Shown: one piece after another, positions 1-13,131 of the stretch
Layout: each line of letters opens with the position of its first letter
How positions within the stretch are numbered: position 1 is the stretch's first letter
From: Urechis unicinctus
Lineage: Eukaryota; Annelida; Polychaeta; Xenopneusta; Urechidae
Length of the DNA: 64,000 nt
Assembly: GCA_034190875.2 (NCBI GenBank)
Contig: CM067344.1
Coordinates: 15,045,649 to 15,109,648 of the forward strand
Direction: 5' to 3'
Position numbers and translations under genes: made by a program
Notes under the pieces: model-generated
The model's database searches: none
What the model was told of the DNA's origin: nothing
Seen by the model: only the letters and a program-made list of their open reading frames with translations

Positions 1-613
1 CAGATAAATAAGTGATTGCCTCCAGTTTGGTAAGCCCCATTGTCCAGTGAGAGGACATCTTCAGGGTGACTGATTTCGGCAGGTACTGGAACAATGGCAG
101 CACTAGAGATCCGCTAGTTATGCAACTTTAAGCATGTTTTACCATTCTTGCTTGCCCATCTGGGCAGCTGAGGTTGTCAAAGATTTACTGTTCGTCAGAG
201 ACAAAACAATTCTGTTTATTCTGGGGCTTCTTTTTGCTGGTTATCTTAAATTTTTCTGGGGCTCCTTTTTTCACTTTTAACGTTAAGGGGTGAATTTGCC
301 CGCCGACCCCTTGTTTTTTATTCGCTGCTGTTGCAGGGTCTTAGCCAGGATTTGAAAACTGCCCGTTTTGATGCCAGTTATCTATTGCCATGAACGATTA
401 ACTGTACTTGGCGTTAGTTATGTTCAAATCCACAAGTAAATAATCATATTCAGCGATACGCATGTTTCCTTCCATTTATTACTTTTCCCTTGCTCTCTAA
501 GGTGACACTGGAGAGACAACTTGAAGTTTTCGGTGCCAGTTATCTGCATATCATGTTACTTTGAGTTACCTATTTAATTCGAAACATTTTTCCATTTGAT
601 TCACTCTTTCTAG

Positions 614-851
614 GGCCTTAATAAGGTGATTGAGGAAATCTCCCGGGTTCAGGAGAGCTTTGCAATTCCTGATGTGGAACTCAGAAATGCACTGAATTTG
701 GACAACCGGAAATACGTCTTGCCAATCTACCGTACTTTCCTGCAGCGATATGAAGGCACAAACTTCACAAAAAAACCCTGAGAAATATACCAAATATAAC
801 GTGCGAGATGTATCTGATTATATTGAGAAGTTCTTTGATTCCACTGCATAG
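614..851 (+). pseudogene. EXOC7: EXOC7 (Exo70) terminal exon, copy 1, frameshifted
   Basis: This is the last coding exon of exocyst subunit Exo70, the tethering factor that binds plasma-membrane phosphoinositides through its C-terminal helical domain. A TTCTAG acceptor precedes GGC CTT AAT AAG. The frame reads GLNKVIEEISRVQ, then AIPDVELR, then YRTFLQRYEG, the usual C-terminal Exo70 pattern. It then meets a run of seven A, where six would continue into NPEKYTKYNV and end at EKFFDSTA-TAG (849-851). As written the frame stops at TGA 779-781. Copy-specific change: Lys instead of Glu in the NR(K/E)YV segment. Upstream exons are outside the window. The family call is firm; whether the frameshift is real or a homopolymer error cannot be decided here. 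Confidence 0.85.
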
Positions 852-1307
852 AAAATCAGGCTGTTATCTCGAGATAATATTGTTGTCACGTCTACTATGA
901 TTTCATACTAGACAAGAACATCATTGTACTCGTTCCATGAGCATAGTTAGGTATGAATGTTGGATGAAGATGATCGAAACTGTTCCGATGTTGAAATATA
1001 TTTATAATTTGTTCCTTTGCTGATTCTATCGCACATGATGCATGATGTTGGTCATCCTTTATGCTGAGCTACAACAGTATATAAGCAGAGAGAATGCCTT
1101 AGTAAATTTTCCCACCAGAAAGGATACTTCTCATCCATTGACATTACTTCACGACTTGAGAAGGTATCACCTAGCCTGGTAAGAATGCACTGAAGTTTGT
1201 GAATAAGATGGCGACACCACAAAATCCATTTGTTATCATACATATTGATATAATGTACCATCCAACAACTCTGGAGGGTATCTTGTTATTGTAATTGTGG
1301 TGATCGC

Positions 1308-1313
1308 AATAAA
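1308..1313 (+). promoter_or_regulatory. Candidate poly(A) signal of the EXOC7 tail (unit 1)
   Basis: AATAAA lies about 460 nt downstream of the ancestral EXOC7 stop and is repeated at the same offset in every unit (15783 in unit 5). A second AATAAA follows a few bases later. Confidence 0.4.
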
Positions 1314-2771
1314 AATAAATGTACCATAAAAATTCCTGAACAATGACTTCCTCCATTACAAAAACACCCACCCTATTATATACTTAGAAACAAAATTATA
1401 CATAATACCTTACTACAACATAAAATGTTCTTTTGCTTAAGGGCTAATCAATCTTTCAGTCGTTTTGAAAAAAAACCCCAGATCAATCGATATTGTTTGT
1501 AACTTTGTTCAGTTCACACACCGCAGCATCTTTGCCTCCTTTTAACTGTAAACCTGATAACCATATGATAATCCAGGGAGTCGCTATGTATGTATGTTTT
1601 TCAACAGCATATAATGACAAATGACCGTATTTTATTTACACAGTAAATGTACAACGTATACATGCTAAAATGCTGTATATTATAGAGTGAAACAGCAATC
1701 CATAACTCTTACCCAGCAATTGCAAAATACAGTTAACCATAACTGTCATCCAGCAAGTGCAACTCACTCATCAATCAATAACTCTCATCGTTTTATAAGA
1801 TTGCCATTTGTATTGTATTAACATGCATATTAGCTTCATATTTTCCCACCCGAATTCAACTAAACAAAATCAGTGGAGAGACTTGTAAACGAGTTCAGGA
1901 AAACTTGGCCCCTGAATATGAACAGTATGGTTGATACTTAAGGCTGCACATTCATAATTGATCATTGAATGTGATCATCCAATCAATCATCTTAAATCAT
2001 CATAAAAGGCTGGATGCTTGTCAGCTTGATAGGTAATAGTGATTCCAAATGTATGTAGAGGACCAAAGAGGTTGAATGATTCATCTTATCAAGAGCCAAA
2101 CATTGAAACCCAATAAACTGATTCAGTGGCTTTCCCTGTGCAGCAGAGGGTATCTGACAGATAAATAAGTGATTGCCTCCAGTTTGGTAAGCCCCATTGT
2201 CCAGTGAGAGGACATCTTCAGGGTGACTGATTTCGGCAGGTACTGGAACAATGGCAGCACTAGAGATCCGCTAGTTATGCAACTTTAAGCATGTTTTACC
2301 ATTCTTGCTTGCCCATCTGGGCAGCTGAGGTTGTCAAAGATTTACTGTTCGTCAGAGACAAAACAATTCTGTTTATTCTGGGGCTTCTTTTTGCTGGTTA
2401 TCTTAAATTTTCTGGGGCTCCTTTTTTTCACTTTTAACGTGAAGGGGTGAATTTGCCCGCCGACCCCTTGTTTTTTTATTCGCTGCTGTTGCAGGGTCTT
2501 AGCCAGGATTTGAAAACTGCCCGTTTTGATGCCAGTTATCTATTGCCATGAACGATTAACTGTACTTGGCGTTAGTTATGTTCAAATCCACAAGTAAATA
2601 ATCATATTCAGCGATACGCATGTTTCCTTCCATTTATTACTTTTCCCTTGCTCTCTAAGGTGACACTGGAGAGACAACTTGAAGTTTTCGGTGCCAGTTA
2701 TCTGCATATCATGTTACTTTGAGTTACCTATTTAATTCGAAACATTTTTCCATTTGATTCACTCTTTCTAG

Positions 2772-3010
2772 GGCCTTAATAAGGTGATTGAGGAAATCTC
2801 CCGGGTTCAGGAGAGCTTTGCAATTCCTGATGTGGAACTCAGAAATGCACTGAATTTGGACAACCGGGAATACGTCTTGCCAATCTACCGTACTTTCCTG
2901 CAGCGATATGAAGGCACAAACTTCACAAAAAAAACCCTGAGAAATATACCAAATATAACGTGCGAGATGTATCTGATTATATTGAGAAGTTCTTTGATTC
3001 CACTGCATAG
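2772..3010 (+). pseudogene. EXOC7: EXOC7 terminal exon, copy 2, frameshifted
   Basis: Same exon as copy 1, but the A-run has eight bases instead of seven. The frame therefore passes the TGA and runs on into unrelated residues (TLRNIPNITCEMYL) to 3059. The ancestral stop TAG is at 3008-3010. The splice acceptor TTCTAG is intact. Confidence 0.85.
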
Positions 3011-4921
3011 AAAATCAGGCTGTTATCTCGAGATAATATTGTTGTCACGTCTACTATGATTTCATACTAGACAAGAACATCATTGTACTCGTTCCATGAG
3101 CATAGTTAGGTATGAATGTTGGATGAAGATGATCGAAACTGTTCCGATGTTGAAATATATTTATAATTTGTTCCTTTGCTGATTCTATCGCACATGATGA
3201 TGCATGATGTTGGTCATCCTTTATGCTGAGCTACAACAGTATATAAGCAGAGAGAATGCCTTAGTAAATTTTTCCCACCAGAAAGGATACTTCTCATCCA
3301 TTGACATTACTTCACGACTTGAGAAGGTATCACCTAGCCTGGTAAGAATGCACTGAAGTTTGTGAATAAGATGGCGACACCACAAAATCCATTTGTTATC
3401 ATACATATTGATATAATGTACCATCCAACAACTCTGGAGGGTATCTTGTTATTGTAATTGTGGTGATCGCAATAAAAAAAAATGTACCATAAAAATTCCT
3501 GAACAATGACTTCCTCCATTACAAAAACACCCACCCTATTATATACTTAGAAACAAAATTATACATAATACCTTACTACAACATAAAATGTTCTTTTGCT
3601 TAAGGGCTAATCAATCTTTCAGTCGTTTTGAAAAAAAACCCCAGATCAATCGATATTGTTTGTAACTTTGTTCAGTTCACACACCGCAGCATCTTTGCCT
3701 CCTTTTAACTGTAAACCTGATAACCATATGATAATCCAGGGAGTCGCTATGTATGTATGTTTTTCAACAGCATATAATGACAAATGACCGTATTTTATTT
3801 ACACAGTAAATGTACAACGTATACATGCTAAAATGCTGTATATTATAGAGTGAAACAGCAATCCATAACTCTTACCCAGCAATTGCAAAATACAGTTAAC
3901 CATAACTGTCATCCAGCAAGTGCAACTCACTCATCAATCAATAACTCTCATCCAACAGGGTGACACTCGCACGTCAATAAATCACACTTCTATCTTTTTC
4001 TATCAAACACCAATCCATAACTTACATCAAGCAATGGCAACACTCACACAGCAATCGTTAATTCGCATTCGCATCACACACAATAATCTAAAACTCTCAT
4101 CCAGTTATCACATCTCATACCCAACAATCACAGCTGCAACCAGGAAATGCCACCACTTTTAACAGTTACTGTCCAATAAGATGTTTGTGATAAACAGAAT
4201 TTCTGGATCTTGTACCTTTTCATGTTGAACCTCTGTGTGGAGTAAATTGATGCTAAGCCAGAAAGACAAATCAAAGTTTGTCAAGCAATTTCATATTTAT
4301 TATTGGGTTACAATTGAAACGCGTCCGGCTAACAGGTGGTTTCCTATGGCACATAAATAGCATGTGATCAAGTTGAAGAGCAGCTCAATATACTCGTTAC
4401 CTTATTTAAATAACCAAGACTGCAATAATAGTAATCTTATCATACAAAGATATCCAATAGTCTTGCTCTATACCGAAGGTATAAACCAATAAAAAGAGAT
4501 GCCATGCCCAATATGATAAAAAGTGGTTTAAGACACCGGTAATCCATCAATCCAACCCCTGATAAAATACATCTGATACAAAATGACATCATTACACTCG
4601 CAACGGCTTACTTATGAAATCAAGTACTCTCAGCATCAACATCACAGGAATAAATCAGCCGAAAATAACCTGGTTATATATTATTCCTCTCCTTGAATGG
4701 GTTCAAATATATTTACTTCTGCAAGCTACAAAAGTGTCTGTGTATACAATAAGTGTTTTGTAAATGCATGTTTGTTTATGTACATCACCACATAAACTTG
4801 TGTTTGTCAAATACTGCATCCAGTAACTATGCAATAAATATTATACATTAGCAGCTGCTTTAAGCTCAAGTGCCGATATCACACAATTCAGTCTTGTACA
4901 CCTCAACAAAGGATATCAATA

Positions 4922-5852
4922 TCAGTTGGCCTCTGCCCTTTCCTTGAAGAAACCAGTCTCTGTTTTACTTTCCCTTATTGTAATCGTAAGATCATTAGCA
5001 GTGACATCAGTGATGGAGACATTATCCAGCAAGGGTTGATCTTTCTCAGGCGGCTGCCAGTATGCGCGTGCTTCCTTCACTTTGTTGGCTACATGAACTG
5101 AGGAATTGACAGAGTCCGAGAGGGGCTGAACCACACTTTTCACGCTCACTATCTGTCTGAGAAAAACTGGCATCACTGGAACTACTGTTTTGCCTTGCAT
5201 TGCTATCATGGTCACCAGATTTTGCACTGAGTTTCCGTTTCTTCATCAGCAAGTTGGAATTATTTTGTGATCCAAAGGTAAAGGAATGACCTGACATTGA
5301 TGCTTCCAAAGAGGCACGGGCTTTATGGCCGTTCTTTTTCATCATTGTTTTCCTTTTGGCTGCATTTTTCCCCTTCAGATTAGCAGCAGCAAGACTAACA
5401 GGGTTTTTTGGAGGTCTTCCTCTGCCTCGCTTTATTTTCAAGGACTTCAAGTTTTTGCTCCTATTTTTGTGCTTCAGTGGTGATTTTAACTTGAGTTTCA
5501 TATGCATATTTTTAGATCCTTTGGGTCTTCCAGGTCCTCTTTTAACCTTGATGGGGTTATCAACACTACCAGGCGATGAGCCACCTGGTTGGACCCCACT
5601 GGTCTTACTGCTGCCATTACTCATTTGCTCTTTGCCATCAGATATCCCGTCATTGGTTCTCGAGTCGCTTGAGGTCAGGCTGTCGGATTCTAAACCAGGC
5701 TCTGTTGTAATGATGGGCTCATCCTCTTCTGTGGATGATCCATCTGATTCGCTGTCCTCTGTTTCATCATCTTCTGTTGACTCTGACTCAGTTGAGTGTG
5801 AGGTCGATTTGGCTGTATTTCTGCGAAATTTCTTTCCGACATCACCGTGATC
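4922..5852 (-). pseudogene. CBX terminal exon copy (unit 2), frameshifted
   Basis: Copy of CBX exon 5. The acceptor TTTCAG precedes GATCACGGTGATGTC at 5852, and the TGA stop is at 4922-4924. It encodes an acidic Ser/Glu stretch, two AT-hooks (KRGPGRPKGSK and KRGRGRPPK), basic linkers and the C-terminal Pc box (ITDVTANDLTITIRES). A 2-bp loss in a GA run near 5117-5123 shifts the frame before the Pc box, so the AT-hook part and the Pc box lie in different frames. It has no chromodomain exons of its own. It is either a dead copy or, if the indel is an assembly error, a spare terminal exon. Confidence 0.85.
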
Positions 5853-6875
5853 CTGAAATCAACCATAGATCATTTTCAGAAACATCATCTAAGTACGTTT
5901 TATAAGATTGCCATTTGTATTGTATTAACATGCATATTAGCTTCATATTTTCCCACCCGAATTCAACTAAACAAAATCAGTGGAGAGACTTGTAAACGAG
6001 TTCAGGAAAACTTGGCCCCTGAATATGAACAGTATGGTTGATACTTAAGGCTGCACATTCATAATTGATCATTGAATGTGATCATCCAATCAATCATCTT
6101 AAATCATCATAAAAGGCTGGTGCTTGTCAGCTTGATAGGTAATAGTGATTCCAAATGTATGTAGAGGACCAAAGAGGTTGAATGATTCATCTTATCAAGA
6201 GCCAACATTGAAACCCAATAAACTGATTCAGTGGCTTTCCCTGTGCAGCAGAGGGTATCTGACAGATAAATAAGTGATTGCCTCCAGTTTGGTAAGCCCC
6301 ATTGTCCAGTGAGAGGACATCTTCAGGGTGACTGATTTCGGCAGGTACTGGAACAATGGCAGCACTAGAGATCCGCTAGTTATGCAACTTTAAGCATGTT
6401 TTACCATTCTTGCTTGCCCATCTGGGCAGCTGAGGTTGTCAAAGATTTACTGTTCGTCAGAGACAAAACAATTCTGTTTATTCTGGGGCTTCTTTTTGCT
6501 GGTTATCTTAAATTTTCTGGGGCTCCTTTTTTTCACTTTTAACGTTAAGGGGTGAATTTGCCCGCCGACCCCTTGTTTTTTATTCGCTGCTGTTGCAGGG
6601 TCTTAGCCAGGATTTGAAAACTGCCCGTTTTGATGCCAGTTATCTATTGCCATGAACGATTAACTGTACTTGGCGTTAGTTATGTTCAAATCCACAAGTA
6701 AATAATCATATTCAGCGATACGCATGTTTCCTTCCATTTATTACTTTTCCCTTGCTCTCTAAGGTGACACTGGAGAGACAACTTGAAGTTTTCGGTGCCA
6801 GTTATCTGCATATCATGTTACTTTGAGTTACCTATTTAATTCGAAACATTTTTCCATTTGATTCACTCTTTCTAG

Positions 6876-7113
6876 GGCCTTAATAAGGTGATTGAGGAAA
6901 TCTCCCGGGTTCAGGAGAGCTTTGCAATTCCTGATGTGGAACTCAGAAATGCACTGAATTTGGACAACCGGGAATACGTCTTGCCAATCTACCGTACTTT
7001 CCTGCAGCGATATGAAGGCACAAACTTCACAAAAAAACCCTGAGAAATATACCAAATATAACGTGCGAGATGTATCTGATTATATTGAGAAGTTCTTTGA
7101 TTCCACTGCATAG
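6876..7113 (+). pseudogene. EXOC7: EXOC7 terminal exon, copy 3, frameshifted
   Basis: Same acceptor and reading frame as copy 1. The seven-A run again causes an early TGA. The codons after the run still spell the conserved Exo70 end, in the +1 frame, up to TAG 7111-7113. Confidence 0.85.
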
Positions 7114-9021
7114 AAAATCAGGCTGTTATCTCGAGATAATATTGTTGTCACGTCTACTATGATTTCATACTAGACAAGAACATCATTGTACTCGTTCCAT
7201 GAGCATAGTTAGGTATGAATGTTGGATGAAGATGATCGAAACTGTTCCGATGTTGAAATATATTTATAATTTGTTCCTTTGCTGATTCTATCGCACATGA
7301 TGCATGATGTTGGTCATCCTTTATGCTGAGCTACAACAGTATATAAGCAGAGAGAATGCCTTAGTAAATTTTCCCACCAGAAAGGATACTTCTCATCCAT
7401 TGACATTACTTCGCGACTTGAGAAGGTATCACCTAGCCTGGTAAGAATGCACTGAAGTTTGTGAATAAGATGGCGACACCACAAAATCCATTTGTTATCA
7501 TACATATTGATATAATGTACCATCCAACAACTCTGGAGGGTATCTTGTTATTGTAATTGTGGTGATCGCAATAAAAATAAATGTACCATAAAAATTCCTG
7601 AACAATGACTTCCTCCATTACAAAAACACCCACCCTATTATATACTTAGAAACAAAATTATACATAATACCTTACTACAACATAAAATGTTCTTTTGCTT
7701 AAGGGCTAATCAATCTTTCAGTCGTTTTGAAAAAAAAACCCAGATCAATCGATATTGTTTGTAACTTTGTTCAGTTCACACACCGCAGCATCTTTGCCTC
7801 CTTTTAACTGTAAACCTGATAACCATATGATAATCCAGGGAGTCGCTATGTATGTATGTTTTTCAACAGCATATAATGACAAATGACCGTATTTTATTTA
7901 CACAGTAAATGTACAACGTATACATGCTAAAATGCTGTATATTATAGAGTGAAACAGCAATCCATAACTCTTACCCAGCAATTGCAAAATACAGTTAACC
8001 ATAACTGTCATCCAGCAAGTGCAACTCACTCATCAATCAATAACTCTCATCCAACAGGGTGACACTCGCACGTCAATAAATCACACTTCTATCTTTTTCT
8101 ATCAAACACCAATCCATAACTTACATCAAGCAATGGCAACACTCACACAGCAATCGTTAATTCGCATTCGCGTCACACACAATAATCTAAAACTCTCATC
8201 CCAGTTATCACATCTCATACCCAACAATCACAGCTGCAACCAGGAAATGCCACCACTTTTAACAGTTACTGTCCAATAAGATGTTTGTGATAAACAGAAT
8301 TTCTGGATCTTGTACCTTTTCATGTTGAACCTCTGTGTGGAGTAAATTGATGCTAAGCCAGAAAGACAAATCAAAGTTTGTCAAGCAATTTCATATTTAT
8401 TATTGGGTTACAATTGAAACGCGTCCGGCTAACAGGTGGTTTCCTATGGCACATAAATAGCATGTGATCAAGTTGAAGAGCAGCTCAATATACTCGTTAC
8501 CTTATTTAAATAACCAAGACTGCAATAATAGTAATCTTATCATACAAAGATATCCAATAGTCTTGCTCTATACCGAAGGTATAAACCAATAAAAAGAGAT
8601 GCCATGCCCAATATGATAAAAAGTGGTTTAAGACACCGGTAATCCATCAATCCAACCCCTGATAAAATACATCTGATACAAAATGACATCATTACACTCG
8701 CAACGGCTTACTTATGAAATCAAGTACTCTCAGCATCAACATCACAGGAATAAATCAGCCGAAAATAACCTGGTTATATATTATTCCTCTCCTTGAATGG
8801 GTTCAAATATATTTACTTCTGCAAGCTACAAAAGTGTCTGTGTATACAATAAGTGTTTTGTAAATGCATGTTTGTTTATGTACATCACCACATAAACTTG
8901 TGTTTGTCAAATACTGCATCCAGTAACTATGCAATAAATATTATACATTAGCAGCTGCTTTAAGCTCAAGTGCCGATATCACACAATTCAGTCTTGTACA
9001 CCTCAACAAAGGATATCAATA

Positions 9022-9954
9022 TCAGTTGGCCTCTGCCCTTTCCTTGAAGAAACCAGTCTCTGTTTTACTTTCCCTTATTGTAATCGTAAGATCATTAGCA
9101 GTGACATCAGTGATGGAGACATATCCAGCAAGGGTTGATCTTTCTCAGGCGGCTGCCAGTATGCGCGTGCTTCCTTCACTTTGTTGGCTACATGAACTGA
9201 GGAATTGACAGAGTCCGAGAGAGGGGCTGAACCACACTTTTCACGCTCACTATCTGTCTGAGAAAAACTGGCATCACTGGAACTACTGTTTTGCCTTGCA
9301 TTGCTATTATGGTCACCAGATTTTGCACTGAGTTTCCGTTTCTTCATCAGCAAGTTGGAATTATTTTGTGATCCAAAGGTAAAGGAATGACCTGACATTG
9401 ATGCTTCCAAAGAGGCACGGGCTTTATGGCCGTTCTTTTTCATCATTGTTTTCCTTTTGGCTGCATTTTTCCCCTTCAGATTAGCAGCAGCAAGACTAAC
9501 AGGGTTTTTTTGGAGGTCTTCCTCTGCCTCGCTTTATTTTCAAGGACTTCAAGTTTTTGCTCCTATTTTTGTGCTTCAGTGGTGATTTTAACTTGAGTTT
9601 CATATGCATATTTTTAGATCCTTTGGGTCTTCCAGGTCCTCTTTTAACCTTGATGGGGTTATCAACACTACCAGGCGATGAGCCACCTGGTTGGACCCCA
9701 CTGGTCTTACTGCTGCCATTACTCATTTGCTCTTTGCCATCAGATATCCCGTCATTGGTTCTCGAGTCGCTTGAGGTCAGGCTGTCGGATTCTAAACCAG
9801 GCTCTGTTGTAATGATGGGCTCATCCTCTTCTGTGGATGATCCATCTGATTCGCTGTCCTCTGTTTCATCATCTTCTGTTGACTCTGACTCAGTTGAGTG
9901 TGAGGTCGATTTGGCTGTATTTCTGCGAAATTTCTTTCCGACATCACCGTGATC
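9022..9954 (-). pseudogene. CBX terminal exon copy (unit 3), two frameshifts
   Basis: Copy of CBX exon 5 with the same acceptor (9954) and stop (9022-9024). One extra T in the run at 9502-9509 breaks the frame inside the second AT-hook (RGRGRPPKKPC then stop). One base is lost near 9121-9124 (ATATCC for ATTATCC), just before the Pc box. The GA run that is short in unit 2 is full length here, so the defects in units 2 and 3 are independent. Confidence 0.85.
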
Positions 9955-10987
9955 CTGAAATCAACCATAGATCATTTTCAGAAACATCATCTAAGTACGT
10001 TTTATAAGATTGCCATTTGTATTGTATTAACATGCATATTAGCTTCATATTTTCCCACCCGAATTCAACTAAACAAAATCAGTGGAGAGACTTGTAAACG
10101 AGTTCAGGAAAACTTGGCCCCTGATATGATATGAACAGTATGGTTGATACTTAAGGCTGCACATTCATAATTGATCATTGAATGTGATCATCCAATCAAT
10201 CATCTTAAAATCATCATAAAAGGCTGGATGCTTGTCAGCTTGATAGGTAATAGTGATTCCAAATGTATGTAGAGGACCAAAGAGGTTGAATGATTCATCT
10301 TATCAAGAGCCAACATTGAAACCCAATAAACTGATTCAGTGGCTTTCCCTGTGCAGCAGAGGGTATCTGACAGATAAATAAGTGATTGCCTCCAGTTTGG
10401 TAAGCCCCATTGTCCAGTGAGAGGACATCTTCAGGGTGACTGATTTCGGCAGGTACTGGAACAATGGCAGCACTAGAGATCCGCTAGTTATGCAACTTTA
10501 AGCATGTTTTACCATTCTTGCTTGCCCATCTGGGCAGCTGAGGTTGTCAAAGATTTACTGTTCGTCAGAGACAAAAAAACAATTCTGTTTATTCTGGGGC
10601 TTCTTTTTGCTGGTTATCTTAAATTTTCTGGGGCTCCTTTTTCACACTTTTAACGTTAAGGGGTGAATTTGCCCGCCGACCCCTTGTTTTTTATTCGCTG
10701 CTGTTGCAGGGTCTTAGCCAGGATTTGAAAACTGCCCGTTTTGATGCCAGTTATCTATTGCCATGAACGATTAACTGTACTTGGCGTTAGTTATGTTCAA
10801 ATCCACAAGTAAAATAATCATATTCAGCGATACGCATGTTTCCTTCCATTTATTACTTTTCCCTTGCTCTCTAAGGTGACACTGGAGAGACAACTTGAAG
10901 TTTTCGGTGCCAGTTATCTGCATATCATGTTACTTTGAGTTACCTATTTAATTCGAAACATTTTTCCATTTGATTCACTCTTTCTAG

Positions 10988-11225
10988 GGCCTTAATAAGG
11001 TGATTGAGGAAATCTCCCGGGTTCAGGAGAGCTTTGCAATTCCTGATGTGGAACTCAGAAATGCACTGAATTTGGACAACCGGGAATACGTCTTGCCAAT
11101 CTACCGTACTTTCCTGCAGCGATATGAAGGCACAAACTTCACAAAAAAACCCTGAGAAATATACCAAATATAACGTGCGAGATGTATCTGATTATATTGA
11201 GAAGTTCTTTGATTCCACTGCATAG
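10988..11225 (+). pseudogene. EXOC7: EXOC7 terminal exon, copy 4, frameshifted
   Basis: As copies 1, 3 and 5: seven A at the TKN position, early TGA, ancestral TAG at 11223-11225. Confidence 0.85.
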
Positions 11226-13131
11226 AAAATCAGGCTGTTATCTCGAGATAATATTGTTGTCACGTCTACTATGATTTCATACTAGACAAGAACATCATTG
11301 TACTCGTTCCATGAGCATAGTTAGGTATGAATGTTGGATGAAGATGATCGAAACTGTTCCGATGTTGAAATATATTTATAATTTGTTCCTTTGCTGATTC
11401 TATCGCACATGATGCATGATGTTGGTCATCCTTTATGCTGAGCTACAACAGTATATAAGCAGAGAGAATGCCTTAGTAAATTTTCCCACCAGAAAGGATA
11501 CTTCTCATCCATTGACATTACTTCGCGACTTGAGAAGGTATCACCTAGCCTGGTAAGAATGCACTGAAGTTTGTGAATAAGATGGCGACACCACAAAATC
11601 CATTTGTTATCATACATATTGATATAATGTACCATCCAACAACTCTGGAGGGTATCTTGTTATTGTAATTGTGGTGATCGCAATAAAAATAAATGTACCA
11701 TAAAAATTCCTGAACAATGACTTCCTCCATTACAAAAACACCCCCCTATTATATACTTAGAAACAAAATTATACATAATACCTTACTACAACATAAAATG
11801 TTCTTTTGCTTAAGGGCTAATCAATCTTTCAGTCGTTTTGAAAAAAAACCCCAGATCAATCGATATTGTTTGTAACTTTGTTCAGTTCACACACCGCAGC
11901 ATCTTTGCCTCCTTTTAACTGTAAACCTGATAACCATATGATAATCCAGGGAGTCGCTATGTATGTATGTTTTTCAACAGCATATAATGACAAATGACCG
12001 TATTTTATTTACACAGTAAATGTACAACGTATACATGCTAAAATGCTGTATATTATAGAGTGAAACAGCAATCCATAACTCTTACCCAGCAATTGCAAAA
12101 TACAGTTAACCATAACTGTCATCCAGCAAGTGCAACTCACTCATCAATCAATAACTCTCATCCAACAGGGTGACACTCGCACGTCAATAAATCACACTTC
12201 TATCTTTTTCTATCAAACACCAATCCATAACTTACATCAAGCAATGGCAACACTCACACAGCAATCGTTAATTCGCATTCGCGTCACACACAATAATCTA
12301 AAACTCTCATCCAGTTATCACATCTCATACCCAACAATCACAGCTGCAACCAGGAAATGCCACCACTTTTAACAGTTACTGTCCAATAAGATGTTTGTGA
12401 TAAACAGAATTTCTGGATCTTGTACCTTTTCATGTTGAACCTCTGTGTGGAGTAAATTGATGCTAAGCCAGAAAGACAAATCAAAGTTTGTCAAGCAATT
12501 TCATATTTATTATTGGGTTACAATTGAAACGCGTCCGGCTAACAGGTGGTTTCCTATGGCACATAAATAGCATGTGATCAAGTTGAAGAGCAGCTCAATA
12601 TACTCGTTACCTTATTTAAATAACCAAGACTGCAATAATAGTAATCTTATCATACAAAGATATCCAATAGTCTTGCTCTATACCGAAGGTATAAACCAAT
12701 AAAAAGAGATGCCATGCCCAATATGATAAAAAGTGGTTTAAGACACCGGTAATCCATCAATCCAACCCCTGATAAAATACATCTGATACAAAATGACATC
12801 ATTACACTCGCAACGGCTTACTTATGAAATCAAGTACTCTCAGCATCAACATCACAGGAATAAATCAGCCGAAAATAACCTGGTTATATATTATTCCTCT
12901 CCTTGAATGGGTTCAAATATATTTACTTCTGCAAGCTACAAAAGTGTCTGTGTATACAATAAGTGTTTTGTAAATGCATGTTTGTTTATGTACATCACCA
13001 CATAAACTTGTGTTTGTCAAATACTGCATCCAGTAACTATGCAATAAATATTATACATTAGCAGCTGCTTTAAGCTCAAGTGCCGATATCACACAATTCA
13101 GTCTTGTACACCTCAACAAAGGATATCAATA

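Larger units (their letters stand above)
1..2157. repeat. Tandem unit 1 of the EXOC7/CBX tail array (deleted copy)
   Basis: This copy is near-identical to the units that follow, but it is only about 2.16 kb long because 1944 bp are missing. Sequence runs straight from the equivalent of 3951 to the equivalent of 5896, with the junction at 1798-1800 and one base of microhomology. The missing part holds the CBX terminal exon; the EXOC7 terminal exon is kept. The unit phase (starting at cagataaataag) is my arbitrary choice, and the array may extend left of the window. Confidence 0.9.
2158..6262. repeat. Tandem unit 2 (4105 bp, full length)
   Basis: Complete unit with EXOC7 last exon (+), convergent 3' flanks and CBX last exon (-). 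It differs from units 3 and 4 mainly by homopolymer indels and a few substitutions. A degenerate minisatellite of roughly 40-bp period (CAGCAATCCATAACTCTCAT-type motif) lies at about 3855-4170 between the two gene tails. Confidence 0.92.
6263..10370. repeat. Tandem unit 3 (4108 bp, full length)
   Basis: Complete unit aligned end to end with units 2 and 4. Private indels include TATGAT added near 10125 and changed homopolymers at 7730 and 10205. Confidence 0.92.

Noticed and set aside
566..793. 75-codon minus-strand frame repeated in each unit
   Set aside because: Antisense of the EXOC7 terminal exon.
3920..4162. 80-codon plus-strand frame in each unit
   Set aside because: Runs across the degenerate minisatellite; repetitive composition, no domain, unlike any known protein.
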